From an uncultured Pirellulales bacterium (GTDB lineage: Bacteria > Planctomycetota > Planctomycetia > Pirellulales > Thermoguttaceae), in the NCBI GenBank assembly GCA_938015445.1, contig CALLPE010000009.1:62001-126000 (forward strand): a DNA stretch of 64,000 nucleotides, given 5' to 3'. The position numbers and the translations under genes are program-made. Within the stretch, counting starts at the first letter, position 1, and the number at the start of each line of letters is the position of its first letter. Positions 8,406 to 16,239 of the stretch are shown in pieces. The notes under the pieces are model-generated. The model made no database searches, was not told the DNA's origin, and saw only the letters and a program-made list of their open reading frames with translations.

Positions 8406-9584
8406 ATGTTGCAGCGTCCGGCTGTGTGGGCAATGGTTTTGCTGATTGTGACTTTTGGGGTCCTGTGCGGGCGGGGTCTTGCGGGGGAACAAACCGCTGC
8501 ACCACTGTCGGCCGAAGTCGATAAATGGATCGGCCAACTGAACGCCGAGCGGTTCGCCGATCGGCAGGAAGCCAGCCAAAAACTGGCCGAGATCGGTAAA
8601 CCGGCCGTGCCAGCTCTGGCGAAGGCGGCCGTAGGCGACAGTTTGGAAGTGACGATTCGCTCGATAGAGATTCTGAAGAAGTTTTATCAGTCTTCGGATG
8701 AATCGCTGAAGACGGCGGCCAAAGAGGCGCTAGAGCAGATCGCCGCCAGCAGCAAAGCAGCCGCAGCACGCCGCGCCAAAGAGATCCTCACTCCCAAGCA
8801 GGAGCCGCAAACCGACCCGAATGCACCCAATCAAGGCATAATCATCGGCAACGCGCAGGGAGGCATCATTCAGGGAAGAATCCAGATCGGCGGTGCTGGA
8901 AAGAGGGTCACCGTCAAGGGCGTCAACAACGTTAAGGAAATAGAGGCTGAAGAAGACGGCAAGAAAATCCGCATCGTCGATGACCCGCAAAAGGGAATCA
9001 AGGTCGAGATCACCGAAAAGAACAAGGAAGGGAAGGAAGAGACCAAAACCTACGAAGTTAACAACGCCGAGGAGTTGGAGAAGAAACATCCCGAGGCGTA
9101 TAAGGTTTACAAAGAGTATTCCCAAGGCCAAATGGGCGGGATTGCCCAAATTCAGATTGCACCCAACATCGCGCCCATTCCCGCGCAGCAGGTCCCAGCG
9201 CAGATCGCGGTGGCCAGGGCCAGAGCTTCGGTTGACCTGGCCAACGCGATGATTCGCTCCCTGGTGCTCCGGCTGAAGGAAGCCAACAGCGACGAAGCGA
9301 TGCGCAACGCCACGCCGGAATCGAAAGAGCAGTTGCGCAAATCGCTCGAGGAGCTGAAAAAGGAAATCGTCGAGTTAGAGAAGCGGCTCCAGGAAGACGC
9401 CAAGAAGCCGGCCGAGGCGACGCCCAAGAAAGAAGATGCCGCTCCCAAGGCAACCGACCAAAAGCCGGCCGACAAAGCAACCGACAGCGCAAAGAAGGCA
9501 GAGGATAAGGCCGGCGCCGCGCCTGCCGCGCGAGCCGTTCCCGCTGCCGCTGGGGAACGATTGCGGCCCATCGAACTTCATTGA
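8406..9584 (+). CDS. Secreted protein with HEAT-like N-terminus and coiled-coil tail
   Basis: A 392-aa exported protein of unknown function. A signal peptide (about 1-25, ending ...RGLAGE) precedes an alpha-helical stretch (about 30-125: FADRQEASQKLAEIGKPA) like HEAT repeats in other planctomycete secreted proteins. Next come a Gly/Ile-rich segment (IIIGNAQGGIIQGRIQIGG), a Lys/Glu-rich region, a predicted coiled coil (about 290-330) and a low-complexity Lys/Ala/Asp tail. The start is the ATG at 8406, with GGAGG eight bases upstream, rather than a TTG at 8382. I do not recognise a named family; a role at the cell surface or periplasm is inference from the signal peptide. Confidence 0.75.
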   Translation: MLQRPAVWAMVLLIVTFGVLCGRGLAGEQTAAPLSAEVDKWIGQLNAERFADRQEASQKLAEIGKPAVPALAKAAVGDSLEVTIRSIEILKKFYQSSDESLKTAAKEALEQIAASSKAAAARRAKEILTPKQEPQTDPNAPNQGIIIGNAQGGIIQGRIQIGGAGKRVTVKGVNNVKEIEAEEDGKKIRIVDDPQKGIKVEITEKNKEGKEETKTYEVNNAEELEKKHPEAYKVYKEYSQGQMGGIAQIQIAPNIAPIPAQQVPAQIAVARARASVDLANAMIRSLVLRLKEANSDEAMRNATPESKEQLRKSLEELKKEIVELEKRLQEDAKKPAEATPKKEDAAPKATDQKPADKATDSAKKAEDKAGAAPAARAVPAAAGERLRPIELH

Positions 9585-9993
9585 CCTTTCTGCCAAACTG
9601 CTGGCTGCGGATTAGCCGCAGTGGTGGCGCATGGGTGTTTCGGCACTTGCGCCATCTTGGCGGGCGGCTGCTGACGCAGCGGCGGAACTATTGGACGACG
9701 ATAGCCTTGCTTACTTTTTGCCGCGCTTCGGCAAAACGCCGCTCTTTACACCCTTTATCAACCGCACGGCAGCGCAGTAGTTTTGTTTGCGTGCCGCACT
9801 CTTTTTTTTGTTTTTTGTTTGCGTGCCGCACTATATTGGCGGTCTGCACAGCGGTAGTTTGACGGCCGGACCGGCTATCAGTAACCGTCGCCCAATCGGT
9901 TGATACCCTTGGTTACCAATCAACTGCGCTTTGTCCCGGCCGTTACCGATCAACTGCCATACGGGTCGGTATCAACTGTCATACGGGTCGGAT
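9585..9993. other. Spacer between convergent genes, repeat-rich
   Basis: No gene. It contains small inverted repeats just after the upstream gene (CTGCGG/CCGCAG near 9605-9620), a 20-bp exact direct repeat (9781-9800 and 9813-9832), and the start of the 22-bp triplicate at 9951-10016. These are listed separately. Confidence 0.6.
9781..9832. repeat. Exact 20-bp direct repeat, 32-bp period
   Basis: The 20-mer beginning TTTTGTTTGCGTGCC occurs at 9781-9800 and again at 9813-9832, separated by a T-rich 12-mer. It lies in the convergent spacer. No coding or known-element context. Confidence 0.8.
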
Positions 9994-10016
9994 TCAACTG
10001 CCGTACGGGTCGGTAG
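9951..10016. repeat. 22-bp tandem triplicate reaching into a gene end
   Basis: Three adjacent units at 9951-9972, 9973-9994 and 9995-10016 (core CAACTGCCRTACGGGTCGG), differing at a few bases. The third unit encodes, on the minus strand, the last codons and stop of the polyferredoxin gene (TDPYGS-stop). The other two are therefore copies of a gene's 3' end placed just downstream of it. Confidence 0.85.
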
Positions 10017-11724
10017 AGGCGGGCGGGGCCAGCTCGGGCTGGTTCTTGCGGTGCCGGGTCTCGTTGGCGCTTTGCACGCGGATGGCCGGACGGTCGCGGA
10101 AGACGCAATCGTGCTCGCAATTGCCGCAGCCGATGCACTTCTCGATGTCGATCCGCGGCTGCATCACTTCAGTGGCGTTGCCGTGGCGGTCGACGACCGT
10201 GACTTTTTCGGTGTAGATGGCTTTCTCCGGTAGCGGGCACACCTCCCAGCACACCGTGCAGTCGCGGCCGTACGCATAGGGAATGCAGCGTGTGACATCG
10301 AAAAACGCCAGGCCGATTCGCACCTGCTGCTTTTCCTCGATGCTTAGCGGCTGGATGGCTCCCGTCGGACACACCTGCCCACACAGGTTACAACTGTACT
10401 GGCAGTATCCGATCTGCGGCACGAGCCGTGGCGTCCAGATGCCTTCCAGGCCTGCTTCGCTGAGCGTCGGTTGCAATCCGCCGGTGGGGCAGACCTTCAT
10501 GCATAGTCCACAAGCGGTGCAGCGTGCCAAGAACTCTGGTTCGGGCAGCGCGCCGGGAGGACGAATCAATTGCGGGTGGAACACGGTTTGGCGGGCTTGC
10601 GGAGCGACGCGCATCACGGCCAGCGCGGCAACCCCTCCCACGGCCGAACCCAACAGTGCACGGCGGCGCAAGTCCACGGTTTCCACCTGTGGTTGGTGCC
10701 GCCAAGGCCAGACGAGCGTAAATCCCAGTGCCTGCCGGTTGCACGAGGCGGTGCAATTCAGACAGCCCAGACACTCGGAAGGCTTCCAGCCGCTGCCGGC
10801 TGCCGTGGACGCTGCGCCGTGACAGGCCTGCCCGCACAGGTCGCACTGATTGCAGTATTGCTCCTGGGTCTTGCGCCGCAACAAGGGCCGCCAAGCCAGC
10901 AGCCCCAACAGTGCTCCCAGCGGGCACAAATACCTGCACCAGAATCGCCGCCTGACAGCGTTCAGGCCCAGCAGGACGACGAATACAGTGGCGATCAGCC
11001 CTGCACCCAAGAAACTTTGCCGTTGCACCACGAAGATGTTGTCCTTAAGGAACCTATGAACTGGGTTGGTGACCGCGGCGACGGGCCGGGCAAGCCGGTT
11101 CTTCAAAGTTGCGGATGACTGCTGCTGGACTTGCCCGGCCGCGTCTTCCTCAGCCCATTTGGGGCGCAACGGCTGATCGACGACCGCTGCTTCGCGCACC
11201 GCCGCGGCCGTATGTTCGATGGATAACTGGGCGGCGGGCCACAGGGCCACGGTGGTGGTGCGATAGAGCAGGACCAGCGGGTCCCAGATGGCCACCCAAT
11301 GGCCGCCCAGCAGGGCCATCGCCAAGAATGCTGCCAACAGATAATACTTTGTCTTCTGCCACGCTGACCAATGATCGCGCTGCGTGCGGCGCTGGAACCA
11401 GTCTAGCAGACGGCCTGTCAGGTCGTGGATGGTTCCCAACGGGCAGGCCCAGCCGCAAAATACCCGGCCGAGCATGATCGTCAGCGCCACGGTCACCAGC
11501 GACAGCAACAGCAATTTCGGCACTGCGCCGGCGGCCAGCAGCGTGGAAAGCAGGATCAGCGGGTCGAGCAGAAAGAACAGCTTCAACCAACTGCTCTGAC
11601 CTTCGCGCAGCACGCCTCCGGCCAGTATCAGCAGGGCGAAGAACAGCAGCAACAGCGCGATTTGCACGCCGCGGCGCACCCCCACGGTGCGCCAGTTGCG
11701 CGGCCAGCGTCGCCCGCGTGTCAT
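9994..11724 (-). CDS. Membrane polyferredoxin (NapH/CcoG-like 4Fe-4S protein)
   Basis: A 576-aa integral membrane iron-sulfur protein. The N-terminal part has several transmembrane helices (first near 19-37) and the NapH-type motifs CGWACPLG and CRYLCPLG. The C-terminal part has a Tat-like RRRALLGSAVGG segment and multiple 4Fe-4S motifs: CNQCDLCGQAC, CLGCLNCTASC, CTACGLCMKVCP, CNLCGQVCP and CIGCGNCEHDC. It probably carries electrons across or along the membrane; donors and acceptors are not identifiable. Its ATG overlaps the stop of the upstream DUF362 gene (ATGA), so the two are coupled. Its last codons lie inside a 22-bp triplicate. Confidence 0.88.
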   Translation of the reverse strand: MTRGRRWPRNWRTVGVRRGVQIALLLLFFALLILAGGVLREGQSSWLKLFFLLDPLILLSTLLAAGAVPKLLLLSLVTVALTIMLGRVFCGWACPLGTIHDLTGRLLDWFQRRTQRDHWSAWQKTKYYLLAAFLAMALLGGHWVAIWDPLVLLYRTTTVALWPAAQLSIEHTAAAVREAAVVDQPLRPKWAEEDAAGQVQQQSSATLKNRLARPVAAVTNPVHRFLKDNIFVVQRQSFLGAGLIATVFVVLLGLNAVRRRFWCRYLCPLGALLGLLAWRPLLRRKTQEQYCNQCDLCGQACHGAASTAAGSGWKPSECLGCLNCTASCNRQALGFTLVWPWRHQPQVETVDLRRRALLGSAVGGVAALAVMRVAPQARQTVFHPQLIRPPGALPEPEFLARCTACGLCMKVCPTGGLQPTLSEAGLEGIWTPRLVPQIGYCQYSCNLCGQVCPTGAIQPLSIEEKQQVRIGLAFFDVTRCIPYAYGRDCTVCWEVCPLPEKAIYTEKVTVVDRHGNATEVMQPRIDIEKCIGCGNCEHDCVFRDRPAIRVQSANETRHRKNQPELAPPASTDPYGS

Positions 11725-12665
11725 GAAACCGCAATCTCCCGCAGCGCCAAAGACCGATAGTTCGTCTTGCCCAGGCCATTCTTTTCGGCCGCCGGCACGT
11801 GGGGCACATCGTCGAGCTTTCGGTCGATCAGCTCCACGCCCAGTGCGTCCAGAGCCACGATGTCGGTGCTGGCCGCCACGGTCAGCTTAAGGCGAACGTC
11901 TTCCAGCCTGCCGCCGGTCGGCCCGCTGGCCACCAAGACGCGCACCGCGTCGAGCACGCTCAGCCTGGGGCGCATAAAGCGGGTAATGTCGCTCAGGCAG
12001 GTATTGAAGTCCTGATGGAACACCCGGCGGTTCTCGATTACCCCCATGTAGTTTTTCATGGCCAAAGTGGCCGTGGCTAGCACGTGGTGCTTAGCAATGG
12101 GGACGTTAATCATCAGGTCCACATCGAGCATGTCGGGATATATGGGGATCGACTTTACCCGCTGGCCCTTGATGTCCACCTCTTTGAACCGTTCTTTGTC
12201 CAAATAGACCACTTCGGCGCCGGCGGCCTTGGCGGCTGCGGCAATCCCGCTGGCTTCGTAGCTCTTCTTTGCCTGATGAACAGGATTGTCGCCCACCTTG
12301 ACGCGCTTAGCGCCGGCCTCGAAACACAGGCGGATCAGGGTGGATACCACTTCGGGGTTGGTGTTGGCGGCTTGCTCGGGAGTGCGGTCCCAGGCGATGT
12401 TCGGCTTGACCCAAACCACGTCGCCCTGTTTGACGAAGCGCTTCATGCCGCCGAGTCCCTCGATGGCTTGCTCCGTAAGTTTGACAGCGATCTGTTTGAT
12501 CTGCTCGTCGGTGGGCTTTGGCACGCCCGCCCACTTGGCGATGGTCATTTCCACCGGTTTGTCCTGCGCTAGCGCAGCGCCAGAAAATCCGCTGGCACCC
12601 AGCGCCATCGCCCCGGCAGTCGCAGCCGACCGGGCCATGAACTCTCGGCGAGATTGACAGTGCAT
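11721..12665 (-). CDS. Tat-exported DUF362 protein
   Basis: A 314-aa DUF362-domain protein with an N-terminal Tat signal (SRREFMARSAATAGAMALG). DUF362 proteins are often found with ferredoxin-like partners and are presumed metal- or cluster-binding; their reaction is unknown. The start at 12665 is decided by AGGAGG (minus strand, about 12671-12677) and by placing the twin-arginine motif near the N-terminus. A longer frame to 12746 adds no signal-like sequence. The stop overlaps the start of the membrane polyferredoxin, so this exported protein and the membrane electron carrier are likely one functional unit. A degenerate 29-bp triplicate lies 51-137 bases upstream. Confidence 0.9.
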   Translation of the reverse strand: MHCQSRREFMARSAATAGAMALGASGFSGAALAQDKPVEMTIAKWAGVPKPTDEQIKQIAVKLTEQAIEGLGGMKRFVKQGDVVWVKPNIAWDRTPEQAANTNPEVVSTLIRLCFEAGAKRVKVGDNPVHQAKKSYEASGIAAAAKAAGAEVVYLDKERFKEVDIKGQRVKSIPIYPDMLDVDLMINVPIAKHHVLATATLAMKNYMGVIENRRVFHQDFNTCLSDITRFMRPRLSVLDAVRVLVASGPTGGRLEDVRLKLTVAASTDIVALDALGVELIDRKLDDVPHVPAAEKNGLGKTNYRSLALREIAVS

Positions 12666-13332
12666 TGCGTAACCTCCTCTGGCGGTAAAACGACTACTGG
12701 ACCTAAACCTCATCCACGCAGATCCGCAACTGTACACCTTACACACACAAACGCGCGCTGGTATACGCTATCTACGCAAATGCGCACTTGTACTACGCCA
12801 AATCGAACCTTCCACCAACTCCCCAGGCGGCAGCGGCTAGCGACATACACGTAAATGGCCGCCCAACGAAATGGATTTACTGGCTGTGGGTGGCAACATC
12901 GGGTGAACTCGACAGCGGGAGTACGCGCACCGCGGCTTGGAGTCGTACGAAAACCGCAATCTCGAAAACGCATTGTAATGCTGGCGTGGCGGTCCAACAA
13001 GAGTTGGCGATCGCTTTTTCGCTCTGCTGACCAGCGCCGCGATGGCCTTTTTCGCATGGAAAGATTTGTTTTTTACGCAGTACGCAGCAGCGCGTTGCTT
13101 ACGTGCGGTGTGCTTACTTTGCCGCGCTCTCGCACGAACCATCGCGTCAGGAACGGGGGCCACCCTATCGTTTCGGTCGAAAACGGCGCTTTGTGCCCAA
13201 GATTCAGATGCGGTGACAGGCCTCCGCACAAGCAGCCATTACAAAATATACAAAAATCGCCAGCGCGGCGTGCGGCAGTAATTGCCGCGAGCAGGCAGCG
13301 GGGGTATGCACCGCGAGCGGTTACCGGGGGGG
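12666..13332. other. Long spacer upstream of the DUF362 gene
   Basis: 667 bases without a supportable gene. Overlapping frames on both strands (for example 12855-13349 plus and 12837-13229 minus) are low-quality. The only clear structure is the 29-bp degenerate triplicate at 12716-12802. Confidence 0.55.
12716..12802. repeat. Degenerate 29-bp tandem triplicate
   Basis: Units at 12716-12744, 12745-12773 and 12774-12802 align as ACGCA-GATCCGCAACTGTAC, ACACA-AACGCGCGCTGGTA and ACGCA-AATGCGCACTTGTA. They lie 51-137 bases upstream of the minus-strand DUF362 start, in promoter position. The divergence between units suggests an old duplication. Confidence 0.65.
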
Positions 13333-13971
13333 TTACTCTTTGGGCCTGACCAGTCCATAGCGCGCGATCCGCGCGTAAAGCGTGGTACGGCTGAGTTTCA
13401 AGCGTCGGGCAGCCTTGGCGACGTTCCAGCCGGTGGCTTGCAGAGTGCGACAGAGCAGTTCACGCTGCTCGTGCCACGAGGCCGCGCCCATCCCACCGCT
13501 CTGCGAACCCGATGCCTGCTGTGCAGAGGGGCCCGCGGCCTCCCAAGGGCCGAGCGTGTCGGTGCGTTTTTCGGGTCGAAGTGCTGCGGATTCTTGGCGC
13601 GCTGCGGCTAACACCAATACCACGAGCTGTGGCTGACCATCGGGCCGAAAGATCGCCCGCACGCCACAGACGACCTTGTTCGTCCTATCACCACCAGGCA
13701 GTTCCATATCCAGGCGGTCGATTTTGCACAGCTCTTCTGCGCTTGCCGGTAGCGGAGATAGGTTTACTGCCGATTGCTTCGTTCTTAGCTGCTTCCAAAC
13801 CAATTGCATTGCTTGGTGGCGATCAATGCCCAGAATTCCGCAGGCCGCTTTGTTAACCAAGAGAATGCGGCCTTCCGGCGAAAGGATCAGTATGCCTTCG
13901 GCCAGCGCATCGACGATGAGTTCTATGTCGGCCGGTGTAAGTTCGCCGAGCCAGCAGCTCTGGGCGTTCAT
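13333..13971 (-). CDS. PAS domain plus Fis-type HTH regulator without AAA+ domain
   Basis: A 212-aa predicted cytoplasmic regulator. An N-terminal PAS fold (about 12-120, VDALAEGILILSPEGRILLVN) is joined by a Gly/Ser/Ala-rich linker (about 128-165) to a C-terminal Fis/NtrC-type helix-turn-helix (WNVAKAARRLKLSRTTLYAR). The central sigma-54-interacting AAA+ domain usually found between these modules is absent, so it cannot remodel sigma-54 polymerase itself. It may bind enhancer-like sites or act with another activator. The start at 13971 is chosen because GGAGA lies eight bases upstream; the extra 60 codons before it are not domain-like. Confidence 0.82.
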   Translation of the reverse strand: MNAQSCWLGELTPADIELIVDALAEGILILSPEGRILLVNKAACGILGIDRHQAMQLVWKQLRTKQSAVNLSPLPASAEELCKIDRLDMELPGGDRTNKVVCGVRAIFRPDGQPQLVVLVLAAARQESAALRPEKRTDTLGPWEAAGPSAQQASGSQSGGMGAASWHEQRELLCRTLQATGWNVAKAARRLKLSRTTLYARIARYGLVRPKE

Positions 13972-14308
13972 TAGCAGTCTCCACAGAACCAGAAAAGACG
14001 AGATACTCGATAGACAAGAGTCGCCGGAAAGCTCCTGCCCGGCGCATCGCACCGGGTCAGCACAAGCGGCGCTATAAGCCGGCCGCCTGAAACGTGGCCG
14101 GCAAAGGATTAGTCCATGGCGAAAACACAGGCCACTTGCCCCGCCTTGCAAGCATCCGACAAACTGAGAGCATTTTAGAAAGCAGCGGCGCGGTCGTCCA
14201 GCGCCCGGCTTGGCAAATCAGCGCCATTCGGGGGCGGCGGAAGATGCAGTAGCATTGTGGCGTTCGACTGCGCCGCTTTGGGCAGACTCCCTATCGAGGC
14301 TCTCCAGT
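13972..14308. other. Divergent promoter region
   Basis: 337 bases between the leftward PAS-Fis gene and the rightward yjbQ. Promoters for both must lie here, but I see no convincing -35/-10 pair or sigma-54 (GG-N10-GC) site. GAGG at 14296-14299 serves yjbQ. Confidence 0.45.
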
Positions 14309-14734
14309 ATGGCATATCAACAGCAGTTGCGTTTTCAGACTACCGGGCACCGCCATATGCGCGACATAACCGCGGAGGTGGCCGAAGCGGTGGCACGCTC
14401 CGGCGTTCGTACCGGCGTGGCCCATGTTTTCGCCGTGGGAAGCACGGCCGCGGTTGGATTGATCGAGTTCGAGCCGGGACTGGTACACGACCTTCCCGAG
14501 CTGCTCGATCGGCTCATCCCTCCCAGCCGACAGTATGGCCACGAGCAAACCTGGCACGACGGCAACGGGCACAGCCATTTGCAGGCCACGCTGTTGGGGC
14601 CATCGGTCGGCGTGCCGGTGAGCGAGGGGCGGCTGGTGCTGGGAACCTGGCAGCAGATATTCCACATCGAATGCGACATCCGCCCGCGACAACGCACAGT
14701 AGTGGTGACCGTTCTGGGAGAAAAAGACCTCTGA
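14309..14734 (+). CDS. yjbQ: YjbQ/UPF0047 family protein
   Basis: A 141-aa member of the UPF0047/YjbQ family; some members show weak thiamine-phosphate synthase activity. Recognisable are the N-terminal TGHRHMRDITAEVAEAV, the VFAVGSTAAVGLIEFEPGL strand-turn, and the C-terminal half (GHSHLQATLLGPSVGVPV, LVLGTWQQIFHIECD, RPRQRTVVVTVLG) that carries the conserved His residues. Length is typical (about 135-140). The ATG at 14309 has GAGG nine bases upstream; a TTG at 14210 is an unlikely start. The physiological role is uncertain. It is followed by a probable bidirectional terminator. Confidence 0.92.
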   Translation: MAYQQQLRFQTTGHRHMRDITAEVAEAVARSGVRTGVAHVFAVGSTAAVGLIEFEPGLVHDLPELLDRLIPPSRQYGHEQTWHDGNGHSHLQATLLGPSVGVPVSEGRLVLGTWQQIFHIECDIRPRQRTVVVTVLGEKDL

Positions 14735-14760
14735 TCCCAACTCAATTACTGGGGTCTTTT
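14722..14760. terminator. Possible bidirectional terminator
   Basis: AAAAGACC (14722-14729) pairs with GGTCTTTT (14753-14760), flanked by A on the left and T on the right. It lies between the convergent yjbQ and the NtrC-type regulator and overlaps the yjbQ stop. The loop is long (23 bases) but has an internal CCCA/TGGG pairing. Confidence 0.5.
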
Positions 14761-14810
14761 GTTGTGCCAGGTGCGCCGACTCTGCTAATGCGAACAACAG
14801 GCAGCATCTG

Positions 14811-16154
14811 TCAAGCCAAACCGTACTTGGCCAGCTTGTCGCGAAAGGTGGAAGGTTTCATGCCCAGTGCGGCGGCGGCAGCAGTCTTATTTCCCCCTGA
14901 GGCCCGCAAAGCGCTTTCGAGCAGTTCGCGCTCGGTCTTCTCGATGGCCGACTGGAAGTCGGTGGGAAATTGCGGTGGCGGCGGTTTGCGGGCGGCGATG
15001 CCAGTCATTTCTGCCTCCAGCAGCTCGGCGGTGATGCGACCGCTGCCGGCCAGATACGCCCGCTGCAACGTATGAGCCAGTTCGCGCACGTTGCCCGGCC
15101 AACTGTGCTGCCGGAGGCGGTCCAACGCAGCCGGTTCGACGGTGTACTGCCGTCCGGGGGCAATCCGCTTCAGCAAATGATCTACTAATAAGGGGATGTC
15201 TTCCAAGCGATCTCGCAGCGGCGGGATGTTGATTCGTAGTACGTCGAGGCGGTAATAGAGGTCCTCCCGGAATGTGCCCTGGGCCACTAATTCCAGCAGG
15301 TTCTTCTTGGTCGAGGCGATAATTCGCACGTTGGCCTTGATGGGGACCGTGCCGCCGACGCGCTCGAATACCTTTTCTTCAATCGCCCGCAGCAGCTTCG
15401 CTTGGTGTTCCAGGGGGATGTCGTCCACGTCGTCCAAATACAGGGTACCGCCTTCGGCCAGATCGAAGCGTCCTTTGCGCTGCTGGTCGGCGCCGGTAAA
15501 CGAGCCTTTCTCGTGGCCGTAAAGTTCGCTCTCGATCAGTTGCGGCGGGAACAAGGTGCAGCCGACCTTGACCAGCGGAAATGCGTGCCGGTGCGAATGG
15601 CGGTGGATCGTCTGGGCGATCAAGTCCTTGCCTACCCCCGTCTCGCCGCACAGCAGCACGTTGGCATCGGTGCGCGCGCAAATCTCCACCATGCGTTTTA
15701 CTCTTCCCATGGCGGGCGAGTTTCCCACCACCGCATGGTCCACATCGGCCGCCGTGAGTTGGCGGGTGCTGGCCTGCGTGTCGGCCGAGGCGTACCGGTT
15801 GCGCTGTATGCGGGCCAGCAGCGGGAAAAGGTCTTCGTTGCGAAAGGGCTTCGTCAGAAAGTCGAACGCGCCGAGCTTTATCGCCTCGACCGCCACGGGA
15901 ATGCTGCCGTAGGCGGTCATCATGATGACTTCGATATCAGCGGTCGGCCCCTGCTTGATTCGCTTGAGCAGCTCGATGCCGTCGATTCCCGGCATCTTCA
16001 AGTCGGTGACCACCACGTCGAAACGGCCTTGGGCCAGTTTTTCCAGAGCCTCGCTGCCGTCGGCGGCGGTAACCACTTCGTGTCCCTGGGCCGCCAGGTC
16101 GTCGGCCAAGGTGACGCGCTTGATCTTCTCATCGTCGACTATCAATATCCGCAT
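14811..16154 (-). CDS. NtrC-family sigma-54-dependent response regulator
   Basis: 447 aa in three modules. The receiver (1-120) has phosphoacceptor Asp 51 (VVTDLKMPG) and TKPF at 101-104. The AAA+ sigma-54 interaction domain (about 142-375) has Walker A GETGVGKD at 170-177, the sigma-54 loop as GSFTGA at 217-222 (usually GAFTGA; the Ser variant is tolerated in the family), Walker B GGTLYLDDV near 235-243, and RLRQHSWPGNVREL. A C-terminal Fis-type HTH follows (GGNKTAAAAALGMKPSTFRD). It should activate sigma-54 promoters on phosphorylation by the kinase encoded just upstream (85-base gap, same strand). Target genes are not evident in the window. Confidence 0.95.
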   Translation of the reverse strand: MRILIVDDEKIKRVTLADDLAAQGHEVVTAADGSEALEKLAQGRFDVVVTDLKMPGIDGIELLKRIKQGPTADIEVIMMTAYGSIPVAVEAIKLGAFDFLTKPFRNEDLFPLLARIQRNRYASADTQASTRQLTAADVDHAVVGNSPAMGRVKRMVEICARTDANVLLCGETGVGKDLIAQTIHRHSHRHAFPLVKVGCTLFPPQLIESELYGHEKGSFTGADQQRKGRFDLAEGGTLYLDDVDDIPLEHQAKLLRAIEEKVFERVGGTVPIKANVRIIASTKKNLLELVAQGTFREDLYYRLDVLRINIPPLRDRLEDIPLLVDHLLKRIAPGRQYTVEPAALDRLRQHSWPGNVRELAHTLQRAYLAGSGRITAELLEAEMTGIAARKPPPPQFPTDFQSAIEKTERELLESALRASGGNKTAAAAALGMKPSTFRDKLAKYGLA

Positions 16155-16239
16155 TACCGCAACGCTGCGAAGAAAAAGCCGCTAGCTGCACGAGGCTCGG
16201 CTGCCAATTAATCCATTATAAAGTCGCGAAGCTGTTTGG

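Noticed and set aside
12837-13349. Overlapping 130-164 codon frames on both strands
   Set aside because: Both strands open at once, no homology, no ribosome sites; typical of GC-rich spacers.
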